A stretch of DNA of 57,715 nucleotides from contig NZ_LWEH01000044.1 of the NCBI RefSeq assembly GCF_001635455.1, positions 1-57,715 on the forward strand, read 5' to 3'. Shown here one piece after another: positions 1 through 6,611 of the stretch (positions are counted from its first letter, which is position 1; the number at the start of each line of letters is the position of its first letter). The stretch comes from Vibrio sp. HI00D65. GTDB taxonomy: Bacteria; Pseudomonadota; Gammaproteobacteria; Enterobacterales; Vibrionaceae. Position numbers and translations under genes: made by a program. Below the pieces are notes generated by a model. It had not been told where the DNA came from and ran no database searches. It saw nothing but the letters and a program-made list of their open reading frames with translations.

Positions 1-1
1 C

Positions 2-403
2 ATCGGTCCCTCGCTTCCACACGCCCTTGGTAAAAAGTACCCGAACGCTTTTAAACAAATTGCTTGGATGTTTATCTTTCCTTCTTTAAGCATCTGTCGG
101 CACCCACTGACTAATAAGCTTTGTCGGCATCATTTACACGATTCTGCACCAAGAAAGGCTCTCAAACGAGCGGTGCAACAGGCTAAAATCTTTAATAAAC
201 GAATAACATGCCATACCTTCCGTCATAGCTTCGCTACCGAACTGCTGCGCTCGGGGCAAGATATTCGTACAGTCCAAGAGCTATTAGGACATTCAGATGT
301 AGCGACGACACAAATATATACCCATGTTATTGGCGAATATTTTGCGGGTACTGTAAGCCCACTAAATAAAATCTTTATTGAAAACTATAAGGAAAACCAA
401 TGA
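2..403 (+). CDS. intI: Integron integrase IntI, C-terminal part (5' end outside window)
   Basis: The frame is open from base 2 and ends at 403, giving the last ~133 residues of a tyrosine recombinase. The segment matches what I know of Vibrio IntIA proteins: a KYPNAF-type stretch followed by an RHHLHDS-like block, then the catalytic HTFRHSFAT (H-x-x-R), the LLGHSD motif and the nucleophile in TQIYTHV. IntI cuts attI and single-stranded attC sites to integrate and excise cassettes. The N-terminal half and attI lie to the left of the window. I see no frameshift or stop in the visible part, so the enzyme could be active. In a normal chromosomal integron the array starts at the 5' side of intI, so the cassettes found to the right (3.3-5.1 kb) are not in the standard position. 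Confidence 0.88.
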   Translation: MGPSLPHALGKKYPNAFKQIAWMFIFPSLSICRHPLTNKLCRHHLHDSAPRKALKRAVQQAKIFNKRITCHTFRHSFATELLRSGQDIRTVQELLGHSDVATTQIYTHVIGEYFAGTVSPLNKIFIENYKENQ

Positions 404-662
404 TCCTTGCCATGAACCAAACATAAGAAAAATTAGGGCTTATTTGGAACAGATACTTGAGTGGAGTAAACAATCTTAATTGCTTTGGGGCACAAAAGAG
501 CTAACATTGTCTCTGGACTAAGCTGTTTAGGAGGAAAACTACAAACGTCTTAACAAGTCGTAAACGTCATACTTCCATACCAGCACAGTAACAACCCTAA
601 ATTTACATTGAACAAAAGATTACATTGGCCACATTTATTACTTGATTAGGAGTGCGAAACTA

Positions 663-962
663 ATGCTAATGAAAATGCTGAGGTTACTAAAGCAATCTAT
701 TGTTCTATTTTGGGTTATGTTGATACTAAGTTTTGTAGTTGACCATTCAGGTATTCACAACGAAATGGCATTTACAATTTTAGGCGTATCTATTTTCAGT
801 TCAGCTGTCACAGCTTGGTTTCTACCGCTCATAATCATAATAGTTAACAAAGAAGTTCAGAGTAAAGGAATGATACTATTCCTCTCATTAGGCCTCCCAG
901 TATTCGGTGGAGTAATTAGTTATATGATTTTAACTAAACAAATAAGAATGATGACAACGTAA
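663..962 (+). CDS. Small hydrophobic membrane protein, unknown function
   Basis: A 99-aa protein that I do not recognise. The ATG at 663 follows an AGGAG about 10 bases upstream; a second in-frame ATG at 669 is possible. Three hydrophobic segments are visible (about residues 10-25, 35-60 and 73-92), so it is probably an inner-membrane protein with three helices. It lies on the + strand between intI and an immunity gene, where cassette-borne orphans are common, but I could not delimit an attC site next to it. The gene call rests on the ribosome binding site and the clean hydrophobic pattern. Confidence 0.45.
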   Translation: MLMKMLRLLKQSIVLFWVMLILSFVVDHSGIHNEMAFTILGVSIFSSAVTAWFLPLIIIIVNKEVQSKGMILFLSLGLPVFGGVISYMILTKQIRMMTT

Positions 963-1372
963 AGTCAAGTTTTGAGGCGATACTAAACAAACGTGCCACT
1001 TTTCATACTTAATAAACGATTTAGTTATACGGAAAAGTAAGTGTAGTGGGCGACTAAAACAGCCAATATTTGACATTAGATTTTGTTGGGGAAACGCGTG
1101 TCCCTTAAGTTTGAACATGTTTTTCTAAATCATATTGGGGCACTTTTGAGCTAGAAAGCGCCACGGGTAAAAACTCAACCTAAGACGCTTTTGGACAAAA
1201 GCTTGTTAGCGACCTATTTAAATTACAAATTAATTGATAAGTGAGAATGTGGAAAATTCGCTTAGTTTTATACCACTACTAACGGTAGTAGAACCGCTCA
1301 ATAACGCTAGGGAACTGTGACAATCAGTGTAATGATCGGCAACAACGCCACCGATCATTTTTACTTCACTGT
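963..1372. other. Gene-free stretch
   Basis: About 410 bases without a convincing gene. A 62-codon minus-strand frame crosses part of it but has no ribosome binding site and no recognisable features. One motif, GGGGCAC followed by four variable bases and GAG, recurs at about 487, 1137, 2633 and 3414. The last copy lies inside an attC site, so the others may be scraps of decayed attC sites; this is a weak guess. Confidence 0.3.
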
Positions 1373-2233
1373 TTACGAGTTTGAGAATACATAATTAGGT
1401 AAATATCCTGACTCAACATCAAGGGTCAATCCATACTTTTCTTTGGCGTATTTAGCCGCTGTGAGCAACGGCAGTGACACATACCCCGTTTCCCTTTGGC
1501 TAAAATCTTTATCATGCGTCCACCACTCTTGATGCATTTCCAAAGCACGGTGCATAGCATCACGATATGCCTCTTGATTTTGTTGGTGTACCGCTTGCAT
1601 CACATCATAGAAACCAAGCGTGATGGTAATACTGTGGAAAATCATCCAGCGCTCTCTGCCAGCGCAATCGCCTTCATCAATTAACTGCGTCAGTCGCTCA
1701 ATGGCAGCAGTAATATCTTGGCTGGGTTGCAAACCCAATAAGTGCAAAATAATTTCGCAATGCAGCGAACCAAAAATTTCCCCACAATTTACTTGCCCAC
1801 GCCCTAATTGGGCCATTAGGGCATTTAGATCACCATATCGCCCGGTTATGATTGTTATAAATACCCAATCTAGCCAATCAGTAACAGGTACTGACTGGGC
1901 TTTACCACGTGTGGGCACAGAAAAGTCGACTCCCTGATAGGTAAACGCCACAATGCCCCCTTCCGGTTCTGAAAGCACGCGCTGCCATCGCATTAGGTAC
2001 TGCTGAGCCGTTCTCAAATGTTCAGCCACCGCTTGTTCCGAAACCGAGGGCGCATGATGGCCAATAAAAAATAATTTTTTTTGCTTTTCATATCCCGATT
2101 CAAATCCAAACCAATTGTGTCCTTCATCATCCATGGCTTTTTGGTTCATTTGCCAAAATCTGGATAACGTTACGTCATACAGCCGCTGCTTTCCTGCTAA
2201 ATTACTCACGTGTGTCTTTACTGCCTTTATCAT
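1373..2233 (-). CDS. Imm49-family immunity protein
   Basis: A 286-aa soluble protein. The C-terminal part, with GYVSLPLLTAAKYAKEKYG followed by VESGYLP, matches the characteristic end of the Imm49 family of polymorphic-toxin immunity proteins. Tryptophan-rich helical segments and the WDWVF-like middle also fit. Such proteins neutralise a cognate toxin delivered by type VI secretion or contact-dependent systems. No intact toxin gene is adjacent. Just upstream, before the ATG, there is a short open scrap ending at 2236 that could be the tail of a lost toxin gene. An orphan immunity gene in integron-like DNA is common and may protect against toxins of neighbouring strains. The family call is by motif memory, not by a search. 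Confidence 0.65.
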   Translation of the reverse strand: MIKAVKTHVSNLAGKQRLYDVTLSRFWQMNQKAMDDEGHNWFGFESGYEKQKKLFFIGHHAPSVSEQAVAEHLRTAQQYLMRWQRVLSEPEGGIVAFTYQGVDFSVPTRGKAQSVPVTDWLDWVFITIITGRYGDLNALMAQLGRGQVNCGEIFGSLHCEIILHLLGLQPSQDITAAIERLTQLIDEGDCAGRERWMIFHSITITLGFYDVMQAVHQQNQEAYRDAMHRALEMHQEWWTHDKDFSQRETGYVSLPLLTAAKYAKEKYGLTLDVESGYLPNYVFSNS

Positions 2234-2803
2234 GGCTACGCCCCCAACTCAAATTTCACGTTATTTGACGTTTTAATGGTACCATCTTTGTTAAAGATGA
2301 GCTCCGCCTAAGGTTGTTGAAAATCTGACAACTGTCTAAGATTTAATTAATATTTATCAATACCTTATACCTAGTGGCTCATTTCATATACGACATTATG
2401 CCGCTATAAAACCTACTTCTATCTCAAAGCACTGCTCACTACGCAAGACGCAAGTTTGAGACAAAAATATGGAGTCAAATAAAGAGTAACTAGTCAGGTC
2501 GAAATTCAGCCTGTGAAGGTCTTTGACATACTCAATGCTAACTATTTATGCGATAACACTTGAGTCGTTCGGATACGCCCATAAACCTATTCGATTAAAT
2601 TTTTCACGATTTTGTTGCGCAAACTCGGAATGGGGCACAAATGAGTTTGACCTTTTGTTTTTACTCATACCCTTATTGTACTCGATAACTCCTCGAAGAT
2701 TTGCCGCCCGTAATTTCAACTTGAGCGTTCTGCGTAATCTCAATACAGTCAGTGGTACATGACTTCTTAGAGAACGGTGATACTGCCCTGCTTAAGCTGA
2801 GTA
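2234..2803. other. Gene-poor stretch with a possible toxin-gene scrap
   Basis: About 570 bases without a supported gene. On the minus strand, 22 open codons directly upstream of the immunity gene (about 2236-2304) would encode ELIFNKDGTIKTSNNVKFEL, ending in TAG two bases before the ATG of the immunity gene. The composition resembles the tails of VgrG/PAAR-type proteins, but an in-frame stop precedes it. The 79-codon + strand frame at 2523-2762 has no ribosome binding site and looks accidental. Confidence 0.3.
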
Positions 2804-3212
2804 ACGTAAACACAGTGACATTTTTTGCAATTTTGTTTTTCGTTGCAATTCACGTTCAGCCCTTATCCAACAAGGGCTGAGGCGATACGAAACTGATCAT
2901 CAAAAAAACACAAATGATCATCAAAAACCTGACCTAAAACACAGGAATTCATATATTTCAATCACTTAACAAAAACCAACAGATCAATACTGATCGTCAA
3001 AATTTCAATTTATTGCAATTTTTTGCACTCTTCGCAATTTTATTAGGCGTCCTGTAAGCCATTCTCAGCCCTTCAACTATCCCCCATCCCCCGTTACTCC
3101 TGAAGGGCTCGCGGCTTGCTAGCTCCCTATTACGGTCGCAGAATTTCGCTGAAATAGAATTGCGAAAAAATGAGTTCGAAAACGCTGCAGGCGGGTAGGA
3201 GGAGTGCGTTTT
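2804..3212 (+). repeat. 0.4 kb phage-derived repeat, copy 1 (candidate P2-like cos region)
   Basis: This stretch is closely similar, in the same orientation, to 53448-53855. Both copies start at ACGTAAACACAGTGAC and share a stem-loop (2857-2879, AGCCCTT/AAGGGCT), repeats of TGATCATCAAAAA (2894, 2915, and a variant at 2991), TTGCAATTTT boxes, and a purine-rich end at 3187-3208. Copy 2 directly follows the 3' end of a phage portal gene. In P2-family phages cos lies there, so the G-rich segment ending GGAGGAGTGCG could be cosN and the repeats could be terminase sites; this is inference. Copy 1 has lost 8 bases between two ACGT repeats near its left edge and has no portal gene in front of it. Confidence 0.7.
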
Positions 3213-3260
3213 CCGTGGATTGGGCATGCTTTCGGTGGGGCTTTGAGACAGGCGTAAAAA

Positions 3261-3280
3261 AGCCACCGGATGCGGTGGCT
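3261..3280 (-). terminator. Rho-independent terminator, minus strand
   Basis: An 8-bp perfect stem (AGCCACCG/CGGTGGCT) with a GATG loop is followed on the minus strand by six T. It would end transcription coming from the cassettes to its right. Confidence 0.75.
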
Positions 3281-3344
3281 GTTGGAAGTAGTTGCAGTTC
3301 AAGCTTAATACTAGTGTTTCCGTATCCCTTCCTAGCCCGAAGAA

Positions 3345-3439
3345 CATAACGCCAAGCTAACGTCACCGAAACCATGACATACACTTTTACGAAGCAAAAG
3401 TGCCACGTGTTCAGGGGCACTGTTGAGAGCCTTGTTATA
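3345..3439 (-). repeat. attC site of the cupin cassette
   Basis: Read on the minus strand it opens with TATAACAAGGC and closes with GCTTGGCGTTATG, the R''/L'' and L'/R' ends of a Vibrio attC. The interior can fold (AGTGCC...GGCACT, and AACACGTGGCAC near the centre). It lies directly 3' of the cupin gene, as expected for a cassette. Confidence 0.8.
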
Positions 3440-3445
3440 TGTACA

Positions 3446-3796
3446 TTAATCCAAGCTAAACTGAATAATTAACAGCTCAATGTCTGAATCTGAATCGTTT
3501 ATTAAACCGTGCTCGCCATAAGGCTTATTTTTTATCATATCGCCTTTTTTAATCTTTACCTCTTGGTTATCAATAGTCATTGTTCCAGAGCCTTCGAGAA
3601 TGATATACATCTCTTCGTTGTTGCCATGTTTATGGTAACCAACCGTAGAATTTGGCGGGATAATTTGTCTGTCGATAAAATCGCAGCTGCTAGCGAAGTC
3701 TGACTTACTCCAAATTTCATATAACTCGACAGAGCCAATCCCATCATGGGCAGAGTTCTGAATTTGTTTTTCCGTTTCTAAATAATTACGAATCAT
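3446..3796 (-). CDS. Small cupin-domain protein (integron cassette)
   Basis: A 116-aa single-domain cupin. The start chosen is the ATG at 3796 (MIRNYLETEKQIQ), because a longer frame would begin inside the preceding attC site. Metal-site motif 1 is visible as GYHKHGNNEEMYIILEGSGTM (H-x-H, then E) and motif 2 as GEHGL. These small beta-barrel proteins bind a metal and serve as sugar isomerases, dioxygenases or sensors; the substrate cannot be told here. The gene is followed after six bases by its own attC and preceded by the attC of the VOC cassette, so it forms a complete one-gene cassette. Confidence 0.8.
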   Translation of the reverse strand: MIRNYLETEKQIQNSAHDGIGSVELYEIWSKSDFASSCDFIDRQIIPPNSTVGYHKHGNNEEMYIILEGSGTMTIDNQEVKIKKGDMIKNKPYGEHGLINDSDSDIELLIIQFSLD

Positions 3797-3815
3797 CTGT
3801 AATTCTCTCTGTGCA

Positions 3816-3911
3816 TATAACGCCCAGTTAAACTGTGAGTGAACGTGTGCCAAAATGGAGCGAAGCGAAATCGGCACGCGTTTGCGAATCAGACTTGAAC
3901 GATTTGTTATA
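3816..3911 (-). repeat. attC site of the VOC cassette
   Basis: On the minus strand it begins TTATAACAAATCGTTCAAG and ends AACTGGGCGTTATA. The interior has the usual imperfect palindrome (GTGCCGATTTCGC against a complementary CGAAATGGCAC-like arm). It lies just 3' of the VOC gene. Confidence 0.85.
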
Positions 3912-3914
3912 AAT

Positions 3915-4301
3915 CTAGTAACGCTGAATTAACTCAATTTCTTCACCATCTGGACCACTATAAAACACAACTTTACTAATGTCTTTTTGACTATTCTTGC
4001 AACGTACAGTGAAAGGTCCACGTAATATACTTTGATTTTTATTACTCATATGAGAAATTGCGGAGTCAAGACATTCTACAGACAATGCGAAATGAGCAAT
4101 ACATCCTCTACCTTTAGAGTTGTACTGCTCAAACGGAAAAAGCTCTATATACGAGTATTCGCTTACTCTTAACTTAACATTCCCATTGTTACTGCCAAGT
4201 GTTCCATCTACTTTGAAGCCAAATATATTTTCATAAAAATTGGTTGATTCTTCAATTGAAATACAACTGATTGCAATGTGACAAAGCTCGTTAATTTTCA
4301 A
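3915..4301 (-). CDS. VOC-superfamily (glyoxalase/dioxygenase-like) protein, integron cassette
   Basis: A 128-aa protein with the paired beta-alpha-beta-beta-beta pattern of the VOC fold. Candidate metal ligands are H8 (CHIAIS), the glutamate in YIELF, the histidine in HFALSV and the glutamate in EEIELI near the end, spaced as in the glyoxalase I family. The start is a TTG at 4301 with a GAGG about nine bases upstream. Roles in this family include glyoxalase, antibiotic resistance (fosfomycin or bleomycin type) and aromatic-ring dioxygenase; sequence alone does not separate them. It occupies a complete cassette between two attC sites. Confidence 0.82.
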   Translation of the reverse strand: MKINELCHIAISCISIEESTNFYENIFGFKVDGTLGSNNGNVKLRVSEYSYIELFPFEQYNSKGRGCIAHFALSVECLDSAISHMSNKNQSILRGPFTVRCKNSQKDISKVVFYSGPDGEEIELIQRY

Positions 4302-4327
4302 AAAAAATGCCTCACTGAATTAGATTT

Positions 4328-4451
4328 ATAACGCGCGTTAAGTAGTGAGCAACGCCACCACAAAACCTAATCAGACCACCGTAAACACTGAACCCAACGA
4401 TGGAATGAAAAATGCCATGCGTTGGAAATCTGTCTTAAACACTTTGTTATA
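4328..4451 (-). repeat. attC site of the tautomerase/monooxygenase cassette
   Basis: On the minus strand this starts TATAACAAAGTGTTTAAG and ends CTTAACGCGCGTTATA, with a long self-complementary interior including CCAACGCATGGCAT and ATCGTTGG. At about 124 bp it is the size of the long Vibrio-type attC sites and is the clearest of the three. Confidence 0.9.
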
Positions 4452-4455
4452 CGTT

Positions 4456-4731
4456 CTATTCCACAATACTGTACGTCCGCTTTACATTACCTGTTACGCG
4501 CCCCCAATCTGAGGTTTTAACTCTTGCTTGATGACTTTCAAACGCTGCTTTATCTGTAAACTCTTCATACACAGTAATCCGAGTTGAAAGCTCACTACTT
4601 TGAGTTACTTCAAAGATTAAGCAACCCGCTTCATTACGAGTCAGTTCAATATGCTTATCAAGTGCTGTTGTGACAACTTCTAACTAATTTTCTGGGATAT
4701 CAATGTAGCCCGATAAAATCACTTTACCCAT
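4456..4731 (-). pseudogene. Antibiotic-biosynthesis-monooxygenase-like (ABM) gene with premature stop
   Basis: From the ATG at 4731 the frame encodes MGKVILSGYIDIPEN, then a TAG at 4684-4686 (codon 16), then continues open to TAG at 4456. The remainder reads LEVVTTALDKHIELTRNEAG, a conserved-looking middle, and RVTGNVKRTYSIVE at the end. Length (about 91 aa), the N-terminal strand, the NEAGCLIFEV block and the EEFTDKAAFESHQ block are typical of the ABM/putative quinol monooxygenase family (dimeric ferredoxin-like fold). A single substitution, probably of a Glu or Gln codon, created the stop. The gene follows the tautomerase gene by 10 bases in the same cassette. Restart at a downstream codon cannot be excluded. 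Confidence 0.8.
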
Positions 4732-4741
4732 TATTAAGCCC

Positions 4742-5128
4742 CTAAATATTTACGTTGTAAGTTAAATCTTGAACATCATCACCAGTCATACCACGAAAAC
4801 CCCAACAATGAGGTGCTTGCTCTTTGAGGATAATTTCAATATCGATTGGTGAGATACCAAGACTAGACTCAATATTTGTAAATAGAGCCTTAATCAGTGC
4901 TTTCTTGGTTTCGACTTTACGCCCTGCCATCATGTTAATTTCAATAACCGTGTAGGCATCTGTTCTACCCTCTGGGTAGTAAAAGTCTGATTTATCCAGT
5001 GGAACGATCCGATGAGCGCGCTTGCCCTCAGGAAGTTCAAGAACTTGAGTCATAGATGCCTGAATTACATCTGATAATTGAGCTTTGATCGGGTTCAAAC
5101 ACTCTTTGATTCCATATATTACTACCAC
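4742..5128 (-). CDS. Tautomerase-superfamily protein, integron cassette
   Basis: A 128-aa protein starting at GTG 5128, five or six bases after a strong AGGAGG. The layout (YTVIEINMMAGRKVETKKALIKALF, then DIEIILKEQAPHCWGFRG) is that of the two-repeat 4-oxalocrotonate tautomerase-like proteins. The family uses an N-terminal proline right after the initiator Met as catalytic base. Here residue 2 is Val, so either catalysis differs or activity is lost. It is the first gene of a two-gene cassette with the broken ABM gene. No attC or attI is visible to its right, so the original upstream neighbour is gone. Confidence 0.75.
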   Translation of the reverse strand: MVVIYGIKECLNPIKAQLSDVIQASMTQVLELPEGKRAHRIVPLDKSDFYYPEGRTDAYTVIEINMMAGRKVETKKALIKALFTNIESSLGISPIDIEIILKEQAPHCWGFRGMTGDDVQDLTYNVNI

Positions 5129-5353
5129 CGTGCCTCCTCTGAACGTATAACAGCTTTATTAGACAGAATTTACATTGATATGCTACATATTCAATAACTC
5201 ATCTGTCACATATGATTCATCACTTCACAAAATACAGAATTTTTCTGCATAGTTTGCCAACTGTGGCTCATCTAGGTAAGCACGTCCCCTAGAAAAAACA
5301 AAAAGACATCCCAAAAGCCCTGAGGACTGTATAAATCATCAGCATAATTTAGT

Positions 5354-5386
5354 ACCATGGGCTTATCATTTCGATAGGTTCATGGT
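5354..5386 (+). promoter_or_regulatory. Conserved hairpin in the ogr leader
   Basis: Bases 5354-5367 pair completely with 5373-5386 (14 bp including three G-T wobbles, loop ATTTC), ending five bases before the ogr ATG. The related hairpin at 56509-56541 keeps all 14 pairs although two of them differ. It could be a leader that controls ogr translation or transcription, or a dyad bound by a regulator. Confidence 0.6.
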
Positions 5387-5391
5387 GTTAT

Positions 5392-5643
5392 ATGAGAGTA
5401 GTTTGCCCCGAGTGTGGCGAGAAAGCCCGCATACAAAAATCAAACCGTATTTCAGCGAGTTATAGCGATTTATATTGTAGTTGTAGTGACCCTGAGTGTG
5501 GCCATACCTTTGTGATGAACCTTTCCTTCAGCCATACTCTTAGCCCTTCAGCTAAGACGACTTCTCAGTTGGCTTTTGAAATGGTTAAAGCCTTGGCACC
5601 CGATCAGCGCCAAGAGCTAAAACAACAACTTTTGATACCTTAG
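5392..5643 (+). CDS. ogr: Ogr/Delta-like zinc-finger activator of phage late genes
   Basis: An 83-aa protein with the N-terminal CPECGEKARI, an RISASYSDLYCSCSDPECGHTF core and a short helical tail. The four cysteines of the Ogr/Delta zinc finger are visible (CPEC and C-x4-C in the second half). P2 Ogr and P4 Delta activate phage late promoters through RNA polymerase alpha; satellites use such a protein to switch on helper late genes. This protein is about ten residues longer than P2 Ogr. It sits at the left end of the element, convergent with the next gene. A decayed copy lies at 56548-56786. Confidence 0.9.
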   Translation: MRVVCPECGEKARIQKSNRISASYSDLYCSCSDPECGHTFVMNLSFSHTLSPSAKTTSQLAFEMVKALAPDQRQELKQQLLIP

Positions 5644-5652
5644 TTGGGTTTT

Positions 5653-6144
5653 CTACTTTGGAACCGCAGTGAAAGGAACCTCATCGTCAATTCCCAAACG
5701 CCCATCCTTAAATGTACCGCTGATTTCAGTATCAGAAATGTAATCAATCAATATTGTTTGCTGCACATAATTCCCACTGAACGTACCATCTTTAAAATAT
5801 AAATTAGATCCACGTCCATTTACTTCTCCTGAAATTATGTACGTATTCTCACTAAAACTCATCGTTATACCTGGACGATCTTTAACAGCCCATTGATACG
5901 AACTACGAAGAATATCACGACTTGATTCGGTGATATAATGGCCTAAGGCTGCATACTTAAGTTCACCGTTAGACGTTAGATATACAATTTCTTGTTTTCC
6001 ATTACCGTCTAGATCTGCAAGTTCAAAAGACTGTACATCCTCATTGGGCAATAGAGTTCTTGGGTTTGAAAATGAAAGATTTTTAGCAAATACCGACGCT
6101 GATAACAACGACGCCATTGATAAAATTAAGAAGCTTTTTTTCAT
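5653..6144 (-). CDS. Secreted protein, unknown function
   Basis: A 163-aa protein with a Sec signal peptide (MKKSFLILSMASLLSASVFA, cleavage after VFA). After it comes one FG-GAP/VCBS-like calcium-loop segment, ELADLDGNGKQEIVYLTSNG, then a beta-rich tail with repeated FKDGTF/FKDGRL motifs. The product is expected in the periplasm or outside. It lies between ogr and the replication genes, convergent with ogr (nine bases apart). It has no known counterpart in the P2 early region, so it is probably cargo. I do not recognise a function. Confidence 0.65.
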   Translation of the reverse strand: MKKSFLILSMASLLSASVFAKNLSFSNPRTLLPNEDVQSFELADLDGNGKQEIVYLTSNGELKYAALGHYITESSRDILRSSYQWAVKDRPGITMSFSENTYIISGEVNGRGSNLYFKDGTFSGNYVQQTILIDYISDTEISGTFKDGRLGIDDEVPFTAVPK

Positions 6145-6311
6145 ACTGAATTCCTTTTTTAAACACTAGATTGTGCGGCCAGCACACGATTATCGGCACA
6201 ATCTAAATCTAAAAAAAACAATAATCAATAACATTAAGTTATTGATATTATTGAAAATAATAAGAATGCTAACTTTAATCCCATAGAAATATATTTAACT
6301 AGAAATCCAAA

Positions 6312-6518
6312 TCACGTTCGGATCTCATCAGCCATCTCGATTAGCTGCTTAATAGCGGCTAATTTTTCTGGCTTCAACTCTCCTTTTTGATCCGCAACCA
6401 ATAGACTCATCAAATAAATACCCATATCAGCCCTGCTTTCACCTTCAGTGCTGAGCGCTACAGCATCAATAATGAACCCCATTGCTTGTAAGAATATGTC
6501 CTGATTTTTTAATGACAT
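6312..6518 (-). CDS. Small protein downstream of rep, unknown
   Basis: A 68-aa protein. The start at ATG 6518 (MSLKNQDIFLQAMGF) is chosen because GGAG stands about eight bases upstream; the longer frame to 6575 has no ribosome binding site. It is predicted to be helical and acidic, ending in KQLIEMADEIRT. It lies about 90 bases after the replication gene on the same strand and is likely the last gene of the early operon. I do not recognise it. Confidence 0.6.
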   Translation of the reverse strand: MSLKNQDIFLQAMGFIIDAVALSTEGESRADMGIYLMSLLVADQKGELKPEKLAAIKQLIEMADEIRT

Positions 6519-6611
6519 AGCTCTACTCCAAATCAAATTACTGTATAAATATACAGAAATACTGTACGTATTCATACAGTATTGTTATGAAGCGAGATTC
6601 ATCCCTCAGTT

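Noticed and set aside
1130..1215. Possible fourth attC site (GCTAACAAGC on the minus strand).
   Set aside because: Only one end resembles attC; no matching L'/R' end and no convincing fold.
2523..2762. 79-codon + strand frame with a partly hydrophobic product.
   Set aside because: No ribosome binding site, odd composition, and a mirrored frame on the other strand; looks accidental.
2894..3003. CRISPR-like reading of the spaced TGATCATC repeats.
   Set aside because: Repeats are only 12-13 bases with irregular spacing and no Cas genes; they are part of a larger conserved phage segment.
2997..3420. Two overlapping minus-strand frames of 116 and 96 codons.
   Set aside because: They run through the phage-derived repeat, a terminator and an attC site, have no ribosome binding site and are not open in the second copy of the repeat.
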